A stretch of DNA of 64,000 nt from Planomicrobium sp. Y74 (GCF_003668635.1 NZ_RCWH01000002.1:186001-250000); one strand, 5' to 3'; counted from the stretch's first letter, positions 1 to 10,763 are shown. Notes: generated by a model from the letters alone, not told the origin. A program made the numbers and translations.

Positions 1-1
1 C

Positions 2-607
2 CTCGAATTGATGCAATTCGTTGAGAAATTGCGCAAAGGCAAGCCTTTATTCCTTGTGGATATTGCTGTGCCGCGTGATATGGATCCGCGCATCGGCGAT
101 TTGCCGAATGTATTCCTTTACGATATCGATGATATGCAAGGTATCGTGAACGCTAATCTGGCGGAACGTGAACGCGCTGCAACGCAGATCGTTTCCATGA
201 TCGATAAAGAAGCGGGTCAATTCAATGACTGGCTGACGACTCTTGGCGTGGTTCCGGTGATTTCCGCATTGCGTGAAAAAGCCCTTGGAATCCAGGCGGA
301 AACGATGGCCAGCATCGAGAACAAGATGCCGGACCTGACAGACCGTGAGAAAAAAATCTTGAACAAACATACAAAATCGATCATCAATCAATTGCTGAAA
401 GAGCCGATTCTACAAGCGAAGGAAATGGCCGGTTCACCGAAATCCCGCGAACAGCTTGAGCTGTTCCAGCAGATTTTCGGAATTGAAGATGAAGTGCAAG
501 GACAGATCGAGCAGCAGTCAAAAGCTGCTATGGTCAAAGCTGAAAAAGCTGCGGAAGATAAACAAAAGCAGCAGCAGCAACAGGAATCACCCGGATATTC
601 ATTTTAA
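2..607 (+). CDS. hemA: Glutamyl-tRNA reductase, C-terminal part
   Basis: Partial gene: the reading frame is already open at the left edge, so the N-terminal catalytic domain lies outside the window. About 201 residues remain. They show the end of the NADP-binding domain ([30 protein letters not shown]) followed by the helical dimerisation domain. HemA reduces glutamyl-tRNA to glutamate-1-semialdehyde, the first step of C5 heme synthesis in the cytoplasm. The tail is Lys/Gln-rich, with a run of glutamines just before the end. It is the first visible gene of a hemAXCDBL operon, which makes the identification firm. Confidence 0.95.
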   Translation, partial: LELMQFVEKLRKGKPLFLVDIAVPRDMDPRIGDLPNVFLYDIDDMQGIVNANLAERERAATQIVSMIDKEAGQFNDWLTTLGVVPVISALREKALGIQAETMASIENKMPDLTDREKKILNKHTKSIINQLLKEPILQAKEMAGSPKSREQLELFQQIFGIEDEVQGQIEQQSKAAMVKAEKAAEDKQKQQQQQESPGYSF

Positions 608-691
608 TCGGTTGGAAAGAGGCGTTTTCGAATCTATATGTTAAAATGTAGAGACGAAACGCCTTTTACTATGGAAATGAAGGGGAATGGG

Positions 692-1522
692 ATGGCTGAT
701 ATAACAATGGCAAGGCTGCATGAAGCTATGGTTATTCTATATGCTGTCAGCCTTGTTTTTTATTTTTTGGATTATGTATATAAAGAGAAAAAAGCGGCAA
801 AAATAGCGATGTCGCTGCTTGGCGGCGTCTGGGTGCTTCAAACGGTGTTTCTTGTGTTTTATATCATAGAAACACAGAGGTTCCCGGTGCTTACCCTGTT
901 TGAAGGCATTTATTTCTATGCCTGGCTGCTTGTCACGGTGTCGCTCGTACTCCGGATATTCTATCGATTCGATTTTGCGGTGTTCCTGATCAACATCATC
1001 GGATTCATCTTCATGACGATCCATACATTCGCGCCGGTTCAGATTGAGCGGTCGCCGGTCGGGGAATCGTTGATTTCCGAACTATTGCTCATTCATATCA
1101 GTTTCGCGATTCTATCATATGCAGCATTTTCACTGTCATTCGTCTTTTCGCTGCTCAACCTGCTGCAATATCGGCTGTTGAAACGGAAAAAATGGACGAA
1201 ACAATGGAACAGCCTGCCATCACTCGGCCAGACGGAAAAAGGGATGTCGATTTCGATCGGCGTCGGCATTTCACTGCTGTTCGTGTCGCTGGTACTTGGC
1301 CTGCAATGGGCGTACATAGCGCTCTTTGATTTCTCGATTTTCGATTTGAAAATCGTCGGTTCATTTATACTTGTGGTCGTCTACAGTGTAATCCTGTGGC
1401 GCCACCAAAAAGGCACATTGAATGGCATGTCCTATTCATTGGCCCATATTTACGCATTTTTAGTGCTGTTGATTAATTTCTTCCTCGGCAGCCGTTTATC
1501 GGAATTTCATTTTTGGTATTAA
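692..1522 (+). CDS. hemX: HemX-like cytochrome c assembly (CcsA/CcmC) membrane protein
   Basis: 276 residues, the same length as B. subtilis HemX. About eight hydrophobic segments are visible, starting with [18 protein letters not shown], and the CcsA/CcmC-type fold is recognisable. Start chosen at the ATG at 692 because AAGGGGAA lies 5-6 bases upstream; an earlier in-frame ATG at 638 has no ribosome site. In B. subtilis HemX is an integral membrane protein that lowers HemA abundance, and the position directly after hemA fits that role. The biochemical role here is inferred from synteny. Confidence 0.88.
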   Translation: MADITMARLHEAMVILYAVSLVFYFLDYVYKEKKAAKIAMSLLGGVWVLQTVFLVFYIIETQRFPVLTLFEGIYFYAWLLVTVSLVLRIFYRFDFAVFLINIIGFIFMTIHTFAPVQIERSPVGESLISELLLIHISFAILSYAAFSLSFVFSLLNLLQYRLLKRKKWTKQWNSLPSLGQTEKGMSISIGVGISLLFVSLVLGLQWAYIALFDFSIFDLKIVGSFILVVVYSVILWRHQKGTLNGMSYSLAHIYAFLVLLINFFLGSRLSEFHFWY

Positions 1523-1539
1523 GGAAAGGTAGGATTCAT

Positions 1540-2469
1540 TTGAGAAAAATTATTGTAGGATCTAGAAGAAGCAAGCTTGCTTTAACGCAGACAAATCAGT
1601 TTATCGATAAATTGAAGGCGGCAGGAGCCCCTTTTGAATTTGAAATAAAAGAGATCGTCACTAAAGGTGACCGCATTGTGGACGTAACTCTTTCGAAAGT
1701 TGGAGGCAAAGGCTTATTCGTAAAAGAAATCGAACAGGCGCTTTTCAACAAGGAAATCGATTTTGCCGTACACAGCATGAAAGATATGCCATCGGTTCTT
1801 CCTGAAGGATTCGTCATCGGCTGTGTGCCGGAACGCGAAGACCCGCGTGATGCTTTTATTGCCAATGGCCACGTGAAATTCATGGATCTGCCGGTTGGCG
1901 CGAAAGTCGGAACAAGCAGCCTGCGCCGCAGTTCGCAGTTATTGCTGATACGTCCGGACCTTGATATCCAGTGGATCCGCGGCAACATCGATACCCGCCT
2001 TGGAAAATTGGAATCCGGTGAATTCGACGCCATCATTTTGGCAGCTGCCGGCTTGAAACGCATGGGCTGGAAAGACGATATCGTTACTGAATTCCTTAGT
2101 ATCGAAGAATGCCTGCCGGCGATTGGCCAAGGTGCTTTGGCAATTGAATGCCGTGAAGACGACACGGAGTTACTCTCAGAACTTGCGAAAATCAATGATG
2201 AAGAAACAATGCTTGCGGTAAACGCAGAACGTAAATTCCTGAAAGATATGAACGGCAGCTGCCAGGTGCCGATTGCGGGCTATGCAACTGTCACTGAAGG
2301 CGAAATAACGTTTACAGGACTGATTTCATCACCGGAAGCTGACCAGGTCTATAAAGAAACAGCAACAAGTAAAGATCCGATTGAAGCAGGGCGCATCGTT
2401 GCTGATAAAATCAGCGGACAAGGCGGCTATGACCTGATCCAGCGTGTCATTGCTGAGAGCAATGTGTAA
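1540..2469 (+). CDS. hemC: Porphobilinogen deaminase (hydroxymethylbilane synthase)
   Basis: 309 residues, normal for the family. It polymerises four porphobilinogens into hydroxymethylbilane in the cytoplasm. Visible marks are the N-terminal [14 protein letters not shown], the substrate loop VHSMKDMPS, and the [12 protein letters not shown] segment whose cysteine holds the dipyrromethane cofactor. I chose the TTG at 1540, preceded by AAGGAAAGGTAGG; an upstream in-frame TTG at 1513 overlaps the end of hemX and has no ribosome site. The gene overlaps hemD by 8 bases if hemD starts at 2462. Confidence 0.96.
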   Translation: MRKIIVGSRRSKLALTQTNQFIDKLKAAGAPFEFEIKEIVTKGDRIVDVTLSKVGGKGLFVKEIEQALFNKEIDFAVHSMKDMPSVLPEGFVIGCVPEREDPRDAFIANGHVKFMDLPVGAKVGTSSLRRSSQLLLIRPDLDIQWIRGNIDTRLGKLESGEFDAIILAAAGLKRMGWKDDIVTEFLSIEECLPAIGQGALAIECREDDTELLSELAKINDEETMLAVNAERKFLKDMNGSCQVPIAGYATVTEGEITFTGLISSPEADQVYKETATSKDPIEAGRIVADKISGQGGYDLIQRVIAESNV

Positions 2470-3163
2470 CAACGAAAGATCGCTCGAAGGTAAAACAATC
2501 GTTTTTACAGGTTCAAACTTTCCGGTAGAAGCTGCCGGCAAAGTCGAAGAACTAGGCGGCGGGACCATTTACCTGCCGCTTATCGAAACTTCGATTCGCC
2601 AGACGGATAAACCGGATTTCACTGATTACAGCTGGCTCATTTTCACAAGCCGCACGAGTGCGGAAGCTTTTTGCCAGCTGCATGCGGACGTTGTACCGAA
2701 CATTGCAGCTGTCGGTGAAAAAACGGCGGAAGTTCTTCGGAACAACGGCTATCGTGTGGATTTTATTCCGAGCGTTTACAGTGCCGACCGTTTTGTCGAG
2801 GAGTTTCCATCTGCGGCGGACGGCCAAAAATGTTTGTTCATCAAAGGAGCTTTGGCTAAAAACACCATAGCGAACATGCCTTTGCCGGTGGATGAATGGG
2901 TCATTTATGACACAGAACTGAAATTGGAAAATGCAAAAGCGTTATCCCAAATGAAACAACAAACGATTATCTTTGCCAGCCCCTCAGCTGTTTCGGCTTA
3001 CCGGAAAGCGGGAGGGGACTGGAAGGATATAGAGGTTGCGGCAATCGGCCATGTAACCGAAAAGGCGATCAAGGATGCCGGCGGGCATATCGATTTTATC
3101 CCCGCCACCTATACGTATTTGGACGTCGTCAATGAAATAGCGAAAGGAAGATGTAAACAATGA
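2462..3163 (+). CDS. hemD: Uroporphyrinogen-III synthase
   Basis: 233 residues. HemD closes and inverts ring D of hydroxymethylbilane. The sequence is poorly conserved, as usual for this family, but the bilobed HemD pattern is visible: [16 protein letters not shown] in the first lobe and [13 protein letters not shown] with [15 protein letters not shown] in the second. The start is uncertain: ATG at 2462 is preceded by GAGAG, while an in-frame GTG at 2444 would add six residues. The stop overlaps the hemB ATG (ATGA), indicating translational coupling. Confidence 0.9.
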   Translation: MCNNERSLEGKTIVFTGSNFPVEAAGKVEELGGGTIYLPLIETSIRQTDKPDFTDYSWLIFTSRTSAEAFCQLHADVVPNIAAVGEKTAEVLRNNGYRVDFIPSVYSADRFVEEFPSAADGQKCLFIKGALAKNTIANMPLPVDEWVIYDTELKLENAKALSQMKQQTIIFASPSAVSAYRKAGGDWKDIEVAAIGHVTEKAIKDAGGHIDFIPATYTYLDVVNEIAKGRCKQ

Positions 3164-4140
3164 AAGACTTGAAATTCAACCGCCACCGGAGATTGCGCGG
3201 GTCCGCCAATATTCGTGCCATGGTGCGTGAAACTGGACTTTATAAAGAAGATTTCATCTACCCGATTTTCGTCGTCGAAGGCGAAAACGTCAAACAGGAG
3301 ATTTCGTCAATGCCTGGCGTCTATCATTTTTCCATGGACCGCCTAGGTGAAGAATTGGACGAAGTCGTCGAATTGGGGATTCCTTCAGTCATCCTGTTCG
3401 GTGTGCCGAACGACAAGGATGCTGTCGGTTCCGAAGCTTATCATGACCACGCCATCACACAGGAAGCCATCCGTTTCGCGAAAGAGCGCCATCCGGAATT
3501 GCTCGTCATCGCTGATACATGCCTATGCCAGTACACAGACCACGGCCATTGCGGTGTTATCGAAGACGGCGTCATTTTGAATGACGAGTCACTCGACCTG
3601 TTGGCACGCACAGCTGTATCCCAGGCGAAAGCTGGAGCAGACATTATCGCACCATCGAACATGATGGACGGTTTTGTGGCGGCAATCCGCTACGGACTGG
3701 ACCAGGCTGGATTCCAGCACATTCCGATTATGAGCTATGCAGTGAAGTATGCGTCGGCTTATTATGGCCCATTCCGCGAAGCTGCTCACTCAACACCGCA
3801 ATTCGGCGACCGCAAAACCTATCAGATGGACCCTGCCAACCGCCTCGAAGCGCTTCGTGAAGCCGCTTCAGATGTGGAAGAAGGAGCCGATTACCTGATG
3901 GTCAAACCGGCATTGTCGTATTTGGACGTTGTCCGTGAAGTTCGCGACAACTTCAATTTGCCGATCGTTGCTTATAACGTTTCCGGCGAATACGCCATGG
4001 TCAAAGCCGCGGCTTTGAACGGGTGGGTCGACGAAGAGAAAATCGTCCTTGAAACATTGCTCAGCATGAAGCGTGCTGGAGCGGATATTATCATGACGTA
4101 TCACGCGAAAGACGCGGTACGCTGGCTGGAGGGGAAATAA
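3160..4140 (+). CDS. hemB: Delta-aminolevulinic acid dehydratase (porphobilinogen synthase)
   Basis: 326 residues, typical. It condenses two 5-aminolevulinates to porphobilinogen. The zinc-type metal site [14 protein letters not shown] carries the three cysteines, and the two Schiff-base lysines are visible in SYAVKYAS and YLMVKPAL. The ATG overlaps the hemD stop, and AAAGGAAG lies upstream. The stop codon is followed directly by the hemL start codon. Confidence 0.97.
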   Translation: MKDLKFNRHRRLRGSANIRAMVRETGLYKEDFIYPIFVVEGENVKQEISSMPGVYHFSMDRLGEELDEVVELGIPSVILFGVPNDKDAVGSEAYHDHAITQEAIRFAKERHPELLVIADTCLCQYTDHGHCGVIEDGVILNDESLDLLARTAVSQAKAGADIIAPSNMMDGFVAAIRYGLDQAGFQHIPIMSYAVKYASAYYGPFREAAHSTPQFGDRKTYQMDPANRLEALREAASDVEEGADYLMVKPALSYLDVVREVRDNFNLPIVAYNVSGEYAMVKAAALNGWVDEEKIVLETLLSMKRAGADIIMTYHAKDAVRWLEGK

Positions 4141-5427
4141 ATGGCATACGAAAAATCTGCAGCAGCATTTGAAGAAGCGAAAGGATTGATGCCGGGCGGC
4201 GTTAACTCACCGGTCCGCGCATTCAAATCCGTCAATATGGATCCGATTTTCATGGCTTCCGGCAGCGGCGCCACAATCACGGATATCGACGGCAATACGT
4301 ATATCGACTATGTTCTATCGTGGGGCCCGCTTATTCTGGGGCACGCGCAGCCGGACGTAGTCGCAGCGATCAAAGAGACAGCAGAACTCGGCACTTCATT
4401 CGGAGCTCCGACTGTCCTTGAAAATGAAATGGCGAGACTTGTCATGGAACGCGTTCCTTCCATCGAAATGGTGCGAATGGTGTCTTCCGGTACGGAAGCG
4501 ACAATGAGCGCATTGCGTGTGGCCCGCGGCTTTACAGGACGCAATAAAATCCTTAAATTCGAAGGATGCTACCACGGCCACGGCGACAGCCTGTTGATCA
4601 AAGCAGGTTCCGGCGTTGCGACACTTGGTCTTCCGGATTCACCGGGAGTGCCGGCGTCAATCGCACAAAACACGATTACCGTTCCTTATAACGATCTGGA
4701 AAGTGTCCGTCACGCATTCAAGGAATTCGGCGACGATCTTGCAGCAGTAATCGTTGAACCGGTTGCCGGCAATATGGGTGTTGTTCCGCCAAACGAAGGT
4801 TTCCTTCAGGAACTGCGCAACCTGACGACTGAAAACGGTACAGTCCTCATCTTTGATGAAGTCATGACTGGTTTCCGTGTCGGATATAATTGCGCACAAG
4901 GCTATTACGGCGTGACGCCTGACATGACTTGCCTCGGTAAAGTCATCGGCGGCGGACTTCCAGTCGGCGCATTCGGCGGACGCCGTGAAATCATGCAGCA
5001 GGTTGCACCAAGCGGTTCGATCTACCAGGCAGGTACGCTGTCAGGTAACCCGCTCGCAATGCGTGCAGGCTACGAAACATTGTCACGTCTGTCTGAAGAC
5101 AGCTACACGACATTCATCGAACGCGGCGACCAGCTTGAAAAAGGGTTCCGCGAAGCCGCAGAGAAATACAATATTCCGCACACAGTAAACCGTGCGGGCT
5201 CGATGATCGGTTTCTTCTTCACGAACGAAGAAGTGGTCGATTTCGACTCAGCGAAAACGTCCGATCTGGACCTGTTCGCGGATTATTATAAATTGATGGC
5301 AGAGGAAGGCATCTTCCTGCCGCCGTCCCAGTTTGAAGGCATGTTCCTGTCGACAGCTCATACAGAAGAGCATATCGCCAAAACAGTGGAAGCATTCCAC
5401 ACCGTCTTCGCGAAACTGGCACGCTAA
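4141..5427 (+). CDS. hemL: Glutamate-1-semialdehyde 2,1-aminomutase
   Basis: 428 residues. This PLP enzyme converts glutamate-1-semialdehyde to 5-aminolevulinate, completing the C5 branch started by HemA. The aminotransferase III signature is clear: [16 protein letters not shown], the PLP aspartate in [12 protein letters not shown], and the PLP lysine in [17 protein letters not shown]. The ATG abuts the hemB TAA with no gap. It is the last gene of the heme operon, closed by a strong hairpin terminator. B. subtilis also carries a paralogue (gsaB), but operon context assigns hemL here. Confidence 0.96.
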   Translation: MAYEKSAAAFEEAKGLMPGGVNSPVRAFKSVNMDPIFMASGSGATITDIDGNTYIDYVLSWGPLILGHAQPDVVAAIKETAELGTSFGAPTVLENEMARLVMERVPSIEMVRMVSSGTEATMSALRVARGFTGRNKILKFEGCYHGHGDSLLIKAGSGVATLGLPDSPGVPASIAQNTITVPYNDLESVRHAFKEFGDDLAAVIVEPVAGNMGVVPPNEGFLQELRNLTTENGTVLIFDEVMTGFRVGYNCAQGYYGVTPDMTCLGKVIGGGLPVGAFGGRREIMQQVAPSGSIYQAGTLSGNPLAMRAGYETLSRLSEDSYTTFIERGDQLEKGFREAAEKYNIPHTVNRAGSMIGFFFTNEEVVDFDSAKTSDLDLFADYYKLMAEEGIFLPPSQFEGMFLSTAHTEEHIAKTVEAFHTVFAKLAR

Positions 5428-5439
5428 TAAAGATGAGAG

Positions 5440-5472
5440 ACAGCCGGAGAACGTTTTCCGGCTGTTTTTTTG
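5440..5472 (+). terminator. Terminator of the heme operon
   Basis: A GC-rich stem, ACAGCCGGA paired with TCCGGCTGT, is closed by a loop of a few bases and followed by seven T. It lies 12 bases after the hemL stop. Confidence 0.9.
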
Positions 5473-5496
5473 ATGGGGAAGTTATGGTTAAAAGTC

Positions 5497-5737
5497 GATA
5501 TTCCGCCAAACAGCTCGCTTGCCAAAACCAGTGCTCCTGTCTCTGCATCGCTGCGCTAGCTTCGAGACATGAAAGAGCGTTGCATCGCTTCGCTAGCTTC
5601 GTCGCAAAGCGCCGGTCGAAGAAGATTCGACCACGCTTGGCTAGCGTTAAGCTAACTCGGGCTCGCTACTCTTCGCCCGAGTGGATCTCAACACTTCGCT
5701 TGGTCCCTTGGGCGTATTCGCTGTTTTGCTCCATATC
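5497..5737 (-). repeat. Interspersed element X, copy 1 (241 bp)
   Basis: Bounded by GATATTCCGCCAAACAGC on the left and GCTGTTTTGCTCCATATC on the right, an 18-bp imperfect inverted repeat shared with four other loci in this window. The interior keeps the CTCGGGC...GCCCGAG stem and the GGATCTCAACACTTCGCTTG block. It also has a module (CTCCTGTCTCTGCATCGC, TAGCTTCGAGACATG) shared with copy 3. The orientation is opposite to copies 3-5. A 108-codon open frame across it has no ribosome site and I regard it as chance. Confidence 0.85.
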
Positions 5738-5803
5738 TCTGGTTATTTCTCATTATTGAGGTAAGTTTTACTTGTTAAGAACTTTTAAATAATGTGTGGA
5801 ATC

Positions 5804-5819
5804 ATAATACCGGTATTAT
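5804..5819. promoter_or_regulatory. 16-bp perfect palindrome, possible operator
   Basis: ATAATACCGGTATTAT is a perfect palindrome in the gap between hemL and the AbrB-type transporter, some 20 bases ahead of a structured, terminator-ended segment. It looks like a dimeric repressor site, but no regulator gene is adjacent. Confidence 0.3.
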
Positions 5820-5836
5820 CGTAGCTAAATCTCGGT

Positions 5837-5962
5837 TTTGTCGCTTTTCGCCTGCGAAAAGCTTGTAATCGGGTTTTACCATGTAAGGAAAGGGTTGATT
5901 ACAGGACTTCGTCCGAAAGTGCGGAGAGGAGGGAGCAGCCGGTGGATCTGGTTGCTCTTTTT
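5837..5962 (+). ncRNA. Possible structured small RNA ending in a terminator
   Basis: Four helices can be drawn in order: GCTTTTCGC/GCGAAAAGC (about 5837-5857), TGTAATC/GATTACA enclosing about 24 bases, the tight hairpin GGAC-TTC-GTCC, and a terminator GAGCAgCC...GGtTGCTC followed by seven T (about 5933-5962). No open frame with a ribosome site lies inside, and the terminator follows no gene. It could be a small RNA or the remnant of a riboswitch leader. No clear promoter was found. Confidence 0.35.
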
Positions 5963-5990
5963 TTATGAATGGGGAGAAAAAAGTAGCGAG

Positions 5991-6165
5991 TGATCATAGA
6001 ATCTCCTGAGTGATCATAGAAACGTTTGAATGATCATAGAATCCCCTGAATGATCATAGAATCCCCTGAGTGATCATAGAATCCTAAAAAGTGATCATAG
6101 AATCCCCTAAGTGATCATAGAACCTCCAAAAGTGATCATAGACCCCCAAAAACCACCCATAGAAT
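5991..6165. repeat. 20/21-bp phased array A, core TGATCATAGAAT
   Basis: Eight good copies of the core start at 5991, 6011, 6031, 6051, 6071, 6092, 6112 and 6133, with a decayed ninth near 6153. Steps are 20,20,20,20,21,20,21. The first 11-12 bases of each unit are nearly fixed and the remaining 8-9 vary. It lies about 70 bases upstream of the AbrB-type transporter start. The changing 20/21 step rules out a protein repeat. Confidence 0.9.
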
Positions 6166-6236
6166 TTTTCACCGCCCGCAATTTATCTGTTAGGATATAG
6201 AGATAGGCTATATTGCGAAAGAAGGTAGAGTAAGTT

Positions 6237-7289
6237 TTGAAATTATTGCGCACTGCGCTGGTCGCGATTGTGGCCGGCTTTACATTTCAGCAGATTGGCA
6301 TGTTTTTGCCGTGGCTTCTTGGGCCGATGCTGGCACTTTTACTGCTCAGGCAGTTTACGGAGATGGAGTTTTATTGGCCACGTATCTTTCGTACAGTCGG
6401 CCTTATCCTCCTCGGCGTCATGATCGGCGCATCGTTTACGCGTGAGTCGGTGCTACTGATGTGGGTGGATTTGCCGTATATGCTGTTTATGACTGTGTCC
6501 GTTATCGTCGCCGCATTATTATTTGGACTCCTGTTCAGCAAGATGGCCAACGAATCACTGCAGACGAGTCTGCTCGGGTCGATGCCGGGCGGCTTGTCGC
6601 AGATGGTGCTGATTTCGGAAGAAGTCAATAATGCCAATGTCACGGTAGTATCAGTGATGCAGACGTTCCGGATTTTCCTGGTGGTGACGATTGTGCCGCT
6701 GCTGACAACATTTTTTGTCGGCAGGGAGACAACAACAGCTGCCACCCAGGCAAACGACTTCTCGTTTTCGCCGCCCGCATTTTTAGCGGCCATTACACTC
6801 GGCATTTTCTTCTACCTGCTCATGAAAAAGTTTTCATTCCCAGCGAAGGAATTGCTGGCACCCGTGTTAGTAATGGCAATTGTCCAGTCATTCACCGGCA
6901 CCACGCTCATCGAGATGCCGCCGCTTCTCACAATCCTGGCCCAACTGCTCGTCGGTGCACATCTCGGCCTGCAGATGGAGAAGCTGCGCGAAAATATGAG
7001 CATGCGGCTGGCGTTTGCGATTGTGGTCAATAACGTTTTGCTCATCGCATTCACTGTTTTTATTGCATACATTCTGGTTGCAATGCTCCCGGAATACCTT
7101 TTTCTCGATTTCTTCCTGAGCGCGGCACCCGGCGGTATGGCCGAGATGGGGATCACGGCGCTCGCTGCCGGCGCGGATGTTGCGCTCATCACGAGTTTTC
7201 ACCTGTTCCGCCTGTTCTTTATTTTATTGCTTGCGGCGCCTGCAGTGGCGTACGTGCTGAAAAAACTTGACGCTAAAACAGGAAATTGA
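6237..7289 (+). CDS. AbrB-family membrane transporter (duplicated AbrB_dup domain)
   Basis: 350 residues with about ten hydrophobic segments and an internal duplication: each half contains a glycine-rich SMPGGLSQM / AAPGGMAEM motif, diagnostic of the AbrB family of membrane proteins (not the DNA-binding AbrB). Family members are sometimes labelled putative ammonia monooxygenase regulators; the substrate is unknown. Start at TTG 6237, preceded by GAAGGTAGAG. The gene stands alone. The valS promoter overlaps its 3' end. Confidence 0.8.
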   Translation: MKLLRTALVAIVAGFTFQQIGMFLPWLLGPMLALLLLRQFTEMEFYWPRIFRTVGLILLGVMIGASFTRESVLLMWVDLPYMLFMTVSVIVAALLFGLLFSKMANESLQTSLLGSMPGGLSQMVLISEEVNNANVTVVSVMQTFRIFLVVTIVPLLTTFFVGRETTTAATQANDFSFSPPAFLAAITLGIFFYLLMKKFSFPAKELLAPVLVMAIVQSFTGTTLIEMPPLLTILAQLLVGAHLGLQMEKLRENMSMRLAFAIVVNNVLLIAFTVFIAYILVAMLPEYLFLDFFLSAAPGGMAEMGITALAAGADVALITSFHLFRLFFILLLAAPAVAYVLKKLDAKTGN

Positions 7290-7296
7290 GTACAAT
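7267..7296 (+). promoter_or_regulatory. SigA-type promoter of the valS T-box transcript
   Basis: TTGACG (7267-7272), an 18-bp spacer, and TACAAT (7291-7296). It overlaps the last codons of the upstream transporter gene and lies just ahead of the T-box leader. Confidence 0.75.
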
Positions 7297-7327
7297 GGAT
7301 TTAATCAGATACTGATGCGTTGAAGAG

Positions 7328-7556
7328 GATAGTAGAATGTGCGTGCATTTCAGAGAGAAAACCGATTGGTGAGAGGTTTTCATGGACCAGCATTTGAATG
7401 TCACCTCCGAGCAGATTCCGTGAACACGAGTAGCGGAACCCGGATGCGAATCCGTTATCGAACTTGAGAGCCAGGCTTTTTTCTGCCTGTGTATAAAGGT
7501 GGTACCGCGAAAACTCCTTCGTCCTTTAAGTAGAGACGACAGGAGTTTTTTTGTAC
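7328..7556 (+). promoter_or_regulatory. T-box leader of valS with specifier codon GUC
   Basis: The T-box core AAAGGTGGTACCGCG is at 7495-7509, followed by a terminator stem AACTCC...GGAGTT and a run of T (about 7510-7556). The base of stem I pairs GAGG near 7325 with CCTC near 7404, and the triplet just before it, GTC at 7400-7402, sits where the specifier codon belongs. GUC is a valine codon, matching the downstream gene. Uncharged tRNA-Val would favour the antiterminator and raise valS expression. Confidence 0.92.
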
Positions 7557-7647
7557 CCTTTTTTAAGCTCAAGAAGATGCTTCAACCCATCAAAAACAAG
7601 CGCTATGGCGAATTAAACCCGCAGCGACTAGAAGAGGAGGAATCCCT

Positions 7648-10281
7648 ATGACAGAACAGATGTCGACCAAGTACGATCCGCAATCGATTGAAAAAGGGCG
7701 TTATGATTGGTGGATCGACAACAAGTATTTTGAAGCAAAACCCGAAAGCGGCAAAACGCCGTATACCATCGTGATTCCGCCGCCGAACGTAACAGGCAAA
7801 CTGCACCTTGGCCATGCCTGGGATACGACGCTGCAGGACATCCTGACGCGCATGAAGCGTATGCAGGGGTACGACGCGCTATGGCTGCCGGGCATGGACC
7901 ACGCCGGCATCGCAACTCAGGCGAAAGTTGAAGGCAAGCTGAAAGAAGAAGGCAAGTCGCGCTACGACCTTGGCCGGCAGGCATTCCTTGAAGAATCATG
8001 GAAATGGAAAGAGGAATATGCCGGGCATATCCGCCAGCAATGGTCGAAACTCGGTCTTGGACTGGATTACTCCCGCGAACGTTTTACATTGGACGATGGC
8101 TTGTCGAAAGCGGTTCGTGAAGTATTCGTTAAACTTTACGAGAAGAAATTGATCTACCGCGGCAAATACATCATCAACTGGGATCCGGCGACAAAAACCG
8201 CGATTTCGGATATTGAAGTTATCTATAAAGATGTGCAAGGCGCGTTCTATCATATGCGCTACCCGCTGACAGACGGCAGCGGCCACATTGAAATCGCGAC
8301 AACGCGTCCGGAGACGATGCTCGGCGATACAGCAGTGGCGGTACACCCGAAAGATGAGCGCTACAAGCATTTGATCGGCAAGACCGTAACACTGCCGATC
8401 ATCGGACGTGAAATGGAAATTGTGGCAGATGATTATGTTGATATGGAATTCGGAAGCGGCGCAGTGAAGATTACCCCGGCTCATGACCCGAATGACTTTG
8501 AAATCGGCAATCGCCATAACCTTGAACGCGTATTGATTATGCATGAAGATGGCGCGATGAATGAAAATGCCGGCATCTACGAAGGCATGGACCGCTTCGA
8601 ATGCCGCAAGCAAATCGTTAAAGACCTGCAGGAGCAGGATGTTTTATTCAAAATTGAAGAGCATTTGCATTCCGTTGGCCATTCGGAACGCAGCGGAGCA
8701 GTTGTCGAGCCTTATCTATCGACGCAATGGTTCGTTGATATGAAGCCATTGGCGCAGAAATCGGTTGATCTGCAGAAAGACGAAAACGGCGTCAATTTCG
8801 TGCCGGAACGTTTTGAGAAAACGTATCTGCACTGGATGGAAAACATCCGCGACTGGTGTATTTCGCGCCAATTATGGTGGGGCCATCAGATTCCTGCCTG
8901 GTATCATAACGAAACGAACGAAATCTACGTAGGACACTCGGCGCCGGAAGACGCTGAAAACTGGACGCAGGACGAAGACGTTCTGGATACGTGGTTCTCG
9001 TCAGCGCTATGGCCGTTCTCGACACTTGGCTGGCCGGAAGACAATGATGAGCTGAAGAAATACTATCCGACAGATGTACTGGTGACAGGCTACGACATCA
9101 TCAATTTCTGGGTATCGCGCATGATTTTCCAGGCGCTTGAATTTACGGAAGAAAAACCGTTTGATGACGTGCTGATCCACGGCCTTGTCCGTGATGCAGA
9201 AGGGCGCAAGATGTCGAAATCGCTCGGCAACGGTGTTGATCCGATGGATGTCATCGAACAATATGGCGCCGATTCACTGCGTTATTTCCTGGCAACAGCT
9301 TCATCGCCAGGCCAGGATCTTCGCTTCTCGATGGAGAAAGTGGAGAGCGTTTGGAACTTCGCCAATAAAATCTGGAATGCTTCCCGTTTTGCGTTGATGA
9401 ACATGGAAGGCATGACGTACGAGGGAATCGATCTAAGCGGCAAGAAATCTGTAGCAGATTCATGGATCCTGACGCGCCTCAATGAAACAATCGAACAAGT
9501 GACGTCGCTTGCTGAACGTTACGAGTTCGGTGAAGTGGGCCGCCTGCTTTACAACTTCATCTGGGATGATTTCTGTGACTGGTACATCGAGATGGCGAAA
9601 TTGCCATTATACGGTGAAGACGAAGACGCGAAGCGGATGACGCGTTCAGTCCTTGCTTATGTACTTGACAACACGATGCGTTTATTGCATCCGTTAATGC
9701 CGTTCATCACAGAAGAAATCTGGCAGAACCTGCCGACACAAGGCGAATCAATCACGATTGCCGAATGGCCGAAAGTAGACGCTTCATTGACTGACCAAAG
9801 CCAGTCGTCGAGCATGAAGCTGTTAGTGGATGTAATTAAATCGGTTCGGACGATCCGCGCGGAAGTCCAGTCGCCGATGAGCAAGAAAGTGCCGTTGACG
9901 ATTTCTGCGAAAGATGCAGAAACGCATCGAGTGCTTGAAGCGAACTCCGCTTACATCGAACGTTTCTGCAATCCAGAAACATTGACGATCGGGCAGAATA
10001 TCGAAGCTCCTGAAAAGTCCATGTCGGCCGTAGTATCCGGCGCTGAATTGTTCATGCCGCTGGAAGGCCTGATCGATATCGATGCAGAGCTTGCGCGTTT
10101 GAATAAAGAGCTTGAGAAATGGGCGAAGGAAGTTAAGCTTGTTCAAGGGAAACTGTCGAATGAACGCTTTGTTTCGAAAGCGCCGGAAGCGGTTGTTGCA
10201 GAGGAACGCGCGAAAGAAGCGGACTATCTGGAGAAACACGCGACGGTTGAGAAGCGCATTGAGGAATTGAAGAATCTTTAA
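7648..10281 (+). CDS. valS: Valyl-tRNA synthetase
   Basis: 877 residues, a full-length class I synthetase. It charges tRNA-Val and edits mischarged threonine. The HIGH-type motif [12 protein letters not shown] is near residue 50 and the KMSKS motif [11 protein letters not shown] near residue 520. The CP1 editing domain lies between them ([17 protein letters not shown]), and a C-terminal coiled coil ([16 protein letters not shown]) ends the protein. The ATG at 7648 follows AGGAGG at normal distance. Element X copy 2 begins a few bases after the stop. Confidence 0.98.
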   Translation: MTEQMSTKYDPQSIEKGRYDWWIDNKYFEAKPESGKTPYTIVIPPPNVTGKLHLGHAWDTTLQDILTRMKRMQGYDALWLPGMDHAGIATQAKVEGKLKEEGKSRYDLGRQAFLEESWKWKEEYAGHIRQQWSKLGLGLDYSRERFTLDDGLSKAVREVFVKLYEKKLIYRGKYIINWDPATKTAISDIEVIYKDVQGAFYHMRYPLTDGSGHIEIATTRPETMLGDTAVAVHPKDERYKHLIGKTVTLPIIGREMEIVADDYVDMEFGSGAVKITPAHDPNDFEIGNRHNLERVLIMHEDGAMNENAGIYEGMDRFECRKQIVKDLQEQDVLFKIEEHLHSVGHSERSGAVVEPYLSTQWFVDMKPLAQKSVDLQKDENGVNFVPERFEKTYLHWMENIRDWCISRQLWWGHQIPAWYHNETNEIYVGHSAPEDAENWTQDEDVLDTWFSSALWPFSTLGWPEDNDELKKYYPTDVLVTGYDIINFWVSRMIFQALEFTEEKPFDDVLIHGLVRDAEGRKMSKSLGNGVDPMDVIEQYGADSLRYFLATASSPGQDLRFSMEKVESVWNFANKIWNASRFALMNMEGMTYEGIDLSGKKSVADSWILTRLNETIEQVTSLAERYEFGEVGRLLYNFIWDDFCDWYIEMAKLPLYGEDEDAKRMTRSVLAYVLDNTMRLLHPLMPFITEEIWQNLPTQGESITIAEWPKVDASLTDQSQSSSMKLLVDVIKSVRTIRAEVQSPMSKKVPLTISAKDAETHRVLEANSAYIERFCNPETLTIGQNIEAPEKSMSAVVSGAELFMPLEGLIDIDAELARLNKELEKWAKEVKLVQGKLSNERFVSKAPEAVVAEERAKEADYLEKHATVEKRIEELKNL

Positions 10282-10287
10282 GAAACA

Positions 10288-10437
10288 GATATTCCGCTAA
10301 ACAGCTTGCTTTCGGGGCCACAGGGAGTGGGTCATGCAGTCGGCGCGACAGGACGTCGCGGTGCCTACTGCCGCCTGCTCGCGCCGAGCTAACTAAAACC
10401 TGTGCTCCTGCATCGCTTCGCTGTTTTGCTCCATATC
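10288..10437 (-). repeat. Interspersed element X, copy 2 (150 bp)
   Basis: Ends are GATATTCCGCTAAACAGC and GCTGTTTTGCTCCATATC. The interior is shorter and partly different (GTCGGCGCGACAGGACGTCG, CTCGCGCCGAGCTAAC), but the CCTGTGCTCCTGCATCGC block is shared with copies 1 and 3. It starts 7 bases after the valS stop codon, between valS and its likely terminator, so it should be transcribed. Confidence 0.8.
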
Positions 10438-10478
10438 TTCGGAGATTTCTTAATAGTAAAATGAAGTAATAAAAAACT

Positions 10479-10524
10479 ACCCCGATCAGCTTCTATTTAT
10501 CTAGAAGATGGTCGGGGTTTTCTT
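10479..10524 (+). terminator. Terminator downstream of valS
   Basis: ACCCCGATCAGCTTCT pairs with AGAAGATGGTCGGGGT across a short AT loop, followed by a T-rich stretch. The stem is long, with few mismatches. Confidence 0.85.
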
Positions 10525-10631
10525 GTGGGAATAGAATTCAGATGATTTTTGAGTTGGAGAGTCAGGCCAGCGAGGGTGCTAGCCGGAAATATTAACTAAA
10601 ATAAATTCTAATTTCAACAAGTATTAAAATA

Positions 10632-10735
10632 GAAAGTATTTCAGCCAAATTGGAAAGTATTTAGTCTGATTTGGAAAGTATTTAGGTCCAAATAGAAAGT
10701 ATTTTAAGTGATTTGGAAAGTAAGTCCAAATATTG
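10632..10735. repeat. 21-bp phased array B, core GAAAGTATTT
   Basis: Cores start at 10632, 10653, 10674, 10695 and 10716, every step exactly 21 bp. Conserved part GAAAGTATTTAG, then 4-5 variable bases, then ATTTG. It lies in the valS-to-ligase gap, downstream of a terminator, so it is unlikely to belong to the valS message. Confidence 0.88.
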
Positions 10736-10763
10736 GAATTCGAGTTTGAGATATCAGCTTAAA

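Noticed and set aside
5433-5759. 108-codon frame after hemL
   Set aside because: It runs through the terminator and element X copy 1; frames in other copies differ.
5991-6165. Array A and the similar arrays as CRISPR
   Set aside because: Units are only 20-21 bp, variable parts are 8-9 bp and not unique spacers, and no cas genes are present.
7273-7572. Leftward 99-codon frame upstream of valS
   Set aside because: It is antisense to the T-box leader and has no ribosome site.
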